Shown: one piece after another, positions 57,075 to 59,794 of the stretch
Position numbering within the stretch: the first letter of the stretch is position 1
Layout: every line of letters begins with the position of its first letter
Assembly (NCBI GenBank): GCA_015680685.1
Contig: MNCI01001925.1
Span: 405,779 to 465,572, forward strand
Direction of reading: 5' to 3'
Length of the DNA: 59,794 bases
From: Gnetum montanum
Lineage: Eukaryota; Streptophyta; Gnetopsida; Gnetales; Gnetaceae
Made by a program: the position numbers and the translations under genes
The notes under the pieces: generated by a model
Databases searched by the model: none
What the model saw: only the letters and a program-made list of their open reading frames with translations
What the model was told of the DNA's origin: nothing

Positions 57075-58510
57075 CAAAATTTCAAGTCTTGACATCATGA
57101 TTGCAAATTTGGCTTAGTGTCAGAATGATGGAACTTTTTGCATAGATGTTACGCTATGTAGCATAGCGCAGCGTAGCACCCTGTTACGCTTTGTAGCATA
57201 GCATAGTGTAGCATGGCTCTTATGTTGTATAGTATAGTGTAGCATAGCAACCATGTCTACTACAGTGTAGCATAGCAACCATGTCTACTACAGTGTAGCA
57301 CCCTATCTACTACAGCGTAGCACCCTGTCCAACATTACAGCTAGTGTCCCATGTCTCACACGTAACATGGGACAAGCATGGTCCCATCCACCGCATCGCC
57401 ACATCTCACTTGATCCACATTTTGGGATAACCCTAGTCCTATAAATACCCTGGGAACCCAACAGTTACATTCCTAGACCGTTGGCATTCCCCAAGGGTTG
57501 GCATTCTTTAATTATTGGCCTCTCCTAGTAGTTACATTCCTAGACCATTAGCATTCTTTAATTGTTGGCACGTCCCAACGGTTACATTCATGGACCATTG
57601 GCATTCTTTAATTGTTGACATCTCCCAGTGGTTACATTTGTCGACCATTGGAATTCCCCAAGGGTTGGCATTCTTTAATTGTTGGCATCTCCTAGTGATT
57701 ACATTCCTAGACCATTGGTATTTTTTAATTGTTGACATCTCCTAGTGGTTACATTCCATGACCATTGGCATTCCCAAACGGTTGGCATTCCTTAAATGTT
57801 GGCATCTCCCAATGGTTACATTCTTGGATAGTTGGAATTCCCAAGTGGTTGGAATTCCCTATATGTGAGCCTTTTGAAGCACTTGGCATTTGCCATTTTT
57901 GGATCTAGGCATAGAACTTTGTGGGTGAATGTGACCTAGAACACACCACACTAGCAGAGAGGCAGAGTTGCATATCACGACCCACTGCAGCCTTGTAGAA
58001 CATTACATTGTACATCGTAGTGGCCAACTTCGTAGGCATGGTTCATCATGACAAGTGCCAGACTTCACAACCCAACACCACCAAGGTTGTGACTGCGCTC
58101 TTACTCTGTTTATGGTACATTGTGTATACCTTTGTGAATTAACCACACATCCTCTTTTGGGGTAGTGCACTATTGTTCTTAAATTCTATTGCATTTCTCA
58201 AACATTTCTCTCTGGCATTTAGTGTAATGCATGTACTTTCTTATTGTTTCATACATATTTGCATGTTCACATCATTGTTCTTAGGCCGAGAGATCTTGCT
58301 ATGCTCTAGCCAAGTTAGGCCTCATTTCCATGCATAATGTAGCATAAACTATTTTCACACATGATCATTTTAACACCACATAAGTCCCTATTTGATCAAC
58401 AAGACCGTTCAGGACATCCCATTTCCATTTTCTCCAACATGGATTTGCGGTTAGGCTATGTGCTCGATAACCTCTCAGTGTTCCAGCCACTGATGTTTTT
58501 AGATGCTACA
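57065..58510 (+). repeat. 3' LTR of element 4
   Basis: It spans 1446 bases, TGAAACACCACA to GATGCTACA. The TATA box is at 57438-57450, and the transcript-start tandem repeat at 57465-57850 matches the 5' LTR. Confidence 0.92.
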
Positions 58511-59794
58511 CATAGTACATAGTAGCAACCAGTTTCCCATGTACTATGCATAACACGGGATGAGTGTAGTAGATAATAACAACTAGTGTCCCATATTCCA
58601 TGTGTAACATGGGATGGTTGCAGTAGACAATGCACAGTAGATAGTAGATAGTGTGTAGTAGATAGTGGACAAGTGCGGTAGATAGTGGATGGGTGCAACA
58701 GAAAGTGGATGGATGTAGTAGATAGTGTCTCATGTCCCATGCATGACATGGGACAAGCACAGTAAATAGTAGTAACCGGCGTCCCATGTACCATGCATAA
58801 CACAGGACAAGTGTAGTAGATAGTAGCAATTGGCATCTCATGTACCACATGTAGCATAGGACAAGTGTAGTAGGTAGTAGCAACTAGCATCCCATATATC
58901 ATACGTAACATGGAATGAGTGTAGTAGACAATACCAACCAGTGTCCCATGTCCCACACATAACATGGGACAGGTGCAGTAGACAATGTCCTGTGTCCTGC
59001 ACATAACATGGAATGAGCGTAGCAGCTAGCATCTCGTGGTCCTACCCACTTCACTACCATGTGGCACCTAATCCACATTTTGTACTAATCCTAGCCCTAT
59101 AAATACCCTTGTGCCCTCTTTTGGAGGTGGCTTTGGCTTTCATTTTTCACCAAGGAGGCAGTTGGCACTTCCATTTGGAATTTAGCACTTTGGCATCTTG
59201 GCACTTAGCTCCATGGGCAAAAAAGACCCAGAGCACCCACACACTAGTAGAGAGGAATAGCTACACTATGTGGTACACTATAGATGCATTGCAGCCTAGG
59301 AAAACCTTACATGGTACATCGTGGCTACCAACCCGGTAAGCATAGTTCAACATAGTGAGCACCGGACTTCACAACCTGACACCACCGTGGTTGTGACTGT
59401 GCTCCACTACACCTATTGTACATTATCTATACCTTTGTGATATAGCTATGCTCCCCTAATTTTGGGGTGGTGCATTTTCTTTCCTAAGCTCTTATTTTAT
59501 TCTACTGCACCATACATGTTGCATTATTGTGTGTTTTTGCATGCTTGTTATCTTGGTTACATACTTTAGTATGTTTCTACTATTGTGTGTGCCACATTTT
59601 CTTTCAGTCCAACCTTTCCACATCACACTCTAAAATCACTATTTGAAATCATTTATTTGACACCCTATAAGTCCCTATCTAATTGACTAGACAATTCAGG
59701 GCATGTCATTTTCATTTTCTCTAGCACAACCCTCACATGGATTTAGGGTTATTGTATGCCTGGTGACCTCTAGATGTTCCAGCCATTAACATTT
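58511..59794 (+). repeat. 3' LTR of element 3, right part, to window end
   Basis: It resumes with the catag duplication. Bases 58520-59010 are an array of diverged 60-70-base units with inverted arms such as TCCCATGTCCC...ACATGGGA. A TATA box CCCTATAAATACCC lies at 59094-59108. The remainder matches 40890-41540 closely and stops a few bases before the expected LTR end. Confidence 0.87.

Larger units (their letters stand above)
50042..58510 (+). mobile_element. Element 4: non-autonomous gag-protease retrotransposon
   Basis: It is complete, with LTRs 50042-51481 and 57065-58510 and a perfect target duplication catag (50037-50041 and 58511-58515). The interior holds PBS, gag, protease, repeat block, 3' region and polypurine tract, with no RT, RNase H, integrase or opposite-strand gene. 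At 8.5 kb it is half the size of element 1. It is nested in element 3's 3' LTR, and its interior is closely related to element 3's. Confidence 0.93.

Overview
The window is plant nuclear DNA made almost entirely of nested LTR retrotransposons. I see no intact host gene, rRNA, canonical tRNA or CRISPR array. All five internal-region-bearing elements belong to one Ty3/gypsy clade. The two with pol carry RT, a first RNase H, a second archaeal-type RNase H and an integrase, the order known for the Tat/Ogre lineage. Nested repeats, CAR-to-TAR type decay and one relic of a plant PPR gene fit a large, repeat-rich seed-plant genome; I cannot name the species. Seven single Ns mark assembly joins, and three of them are flanked by exact duplications.

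The layout can be read from target-site duplications (TSDs). Element 3 (+ strand) is the oldest: its broken 5' LTR is 40747-41540, its interior 41541-49362, and its 3' LTR 49363-50041 plus 58511 to the window end. Element 4 (+, 50042-58510, TSD catag) sits inside element 3's 3' LTR. A solo LTR (43770-46113, TSD cacac) interrupts element 3's gag-protease region. Element 2 (- strand, right end 40746) was inserted into element 3's 5' LTR. Element 1 (-, 3235-20628, TSD ccata) sits inside element 2's 3' untranslated region, and element 0 (-, right end 1956) sits inside element 2's 3' LTR. A probable second solo LTR (21979-23393) and a PPR gene fragment (24002-24325) also lie in element 2's 3' region.

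Elements 1 and 2 share an unusual plan: 5' LTR, PBS, gag, protease, then a separate spliced gene on the opposite strand with its own TATA box, then RT, RNase H, integrase, polypurine tract and 3' LTR. The opposite-strand protein is recognisably the same in both elements although they are strongly diverged, and several splice sites coincide, so it is an inherited part of the element and not a chance insertion. It lies where Ogre elements have their protease-RT intron. Blocks of short repeated hairpin-like units flank this gene and also follow integrase. The polypurine tract of all four visible 3' ends lies in a conserved double-stem inverted repeat whose outer stem uses the LTR tip. Lineage-specific palindromes (GCGTATACGC; GCTATGCTA/TAGCATAGC; TCCCATGT/ACATGGGA) fill the LTRs and also leaders and introns of the opposite-strand gene.

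Elements 3 and 4 keep gag and protease but have lost pol and the opposite-strand gene, so they are non-autonomous. Elements 1 to 4 all carry stops or frameshifts. Element 0 is visible only as LTR, leader and 119 open gag codons and may be the youngest.
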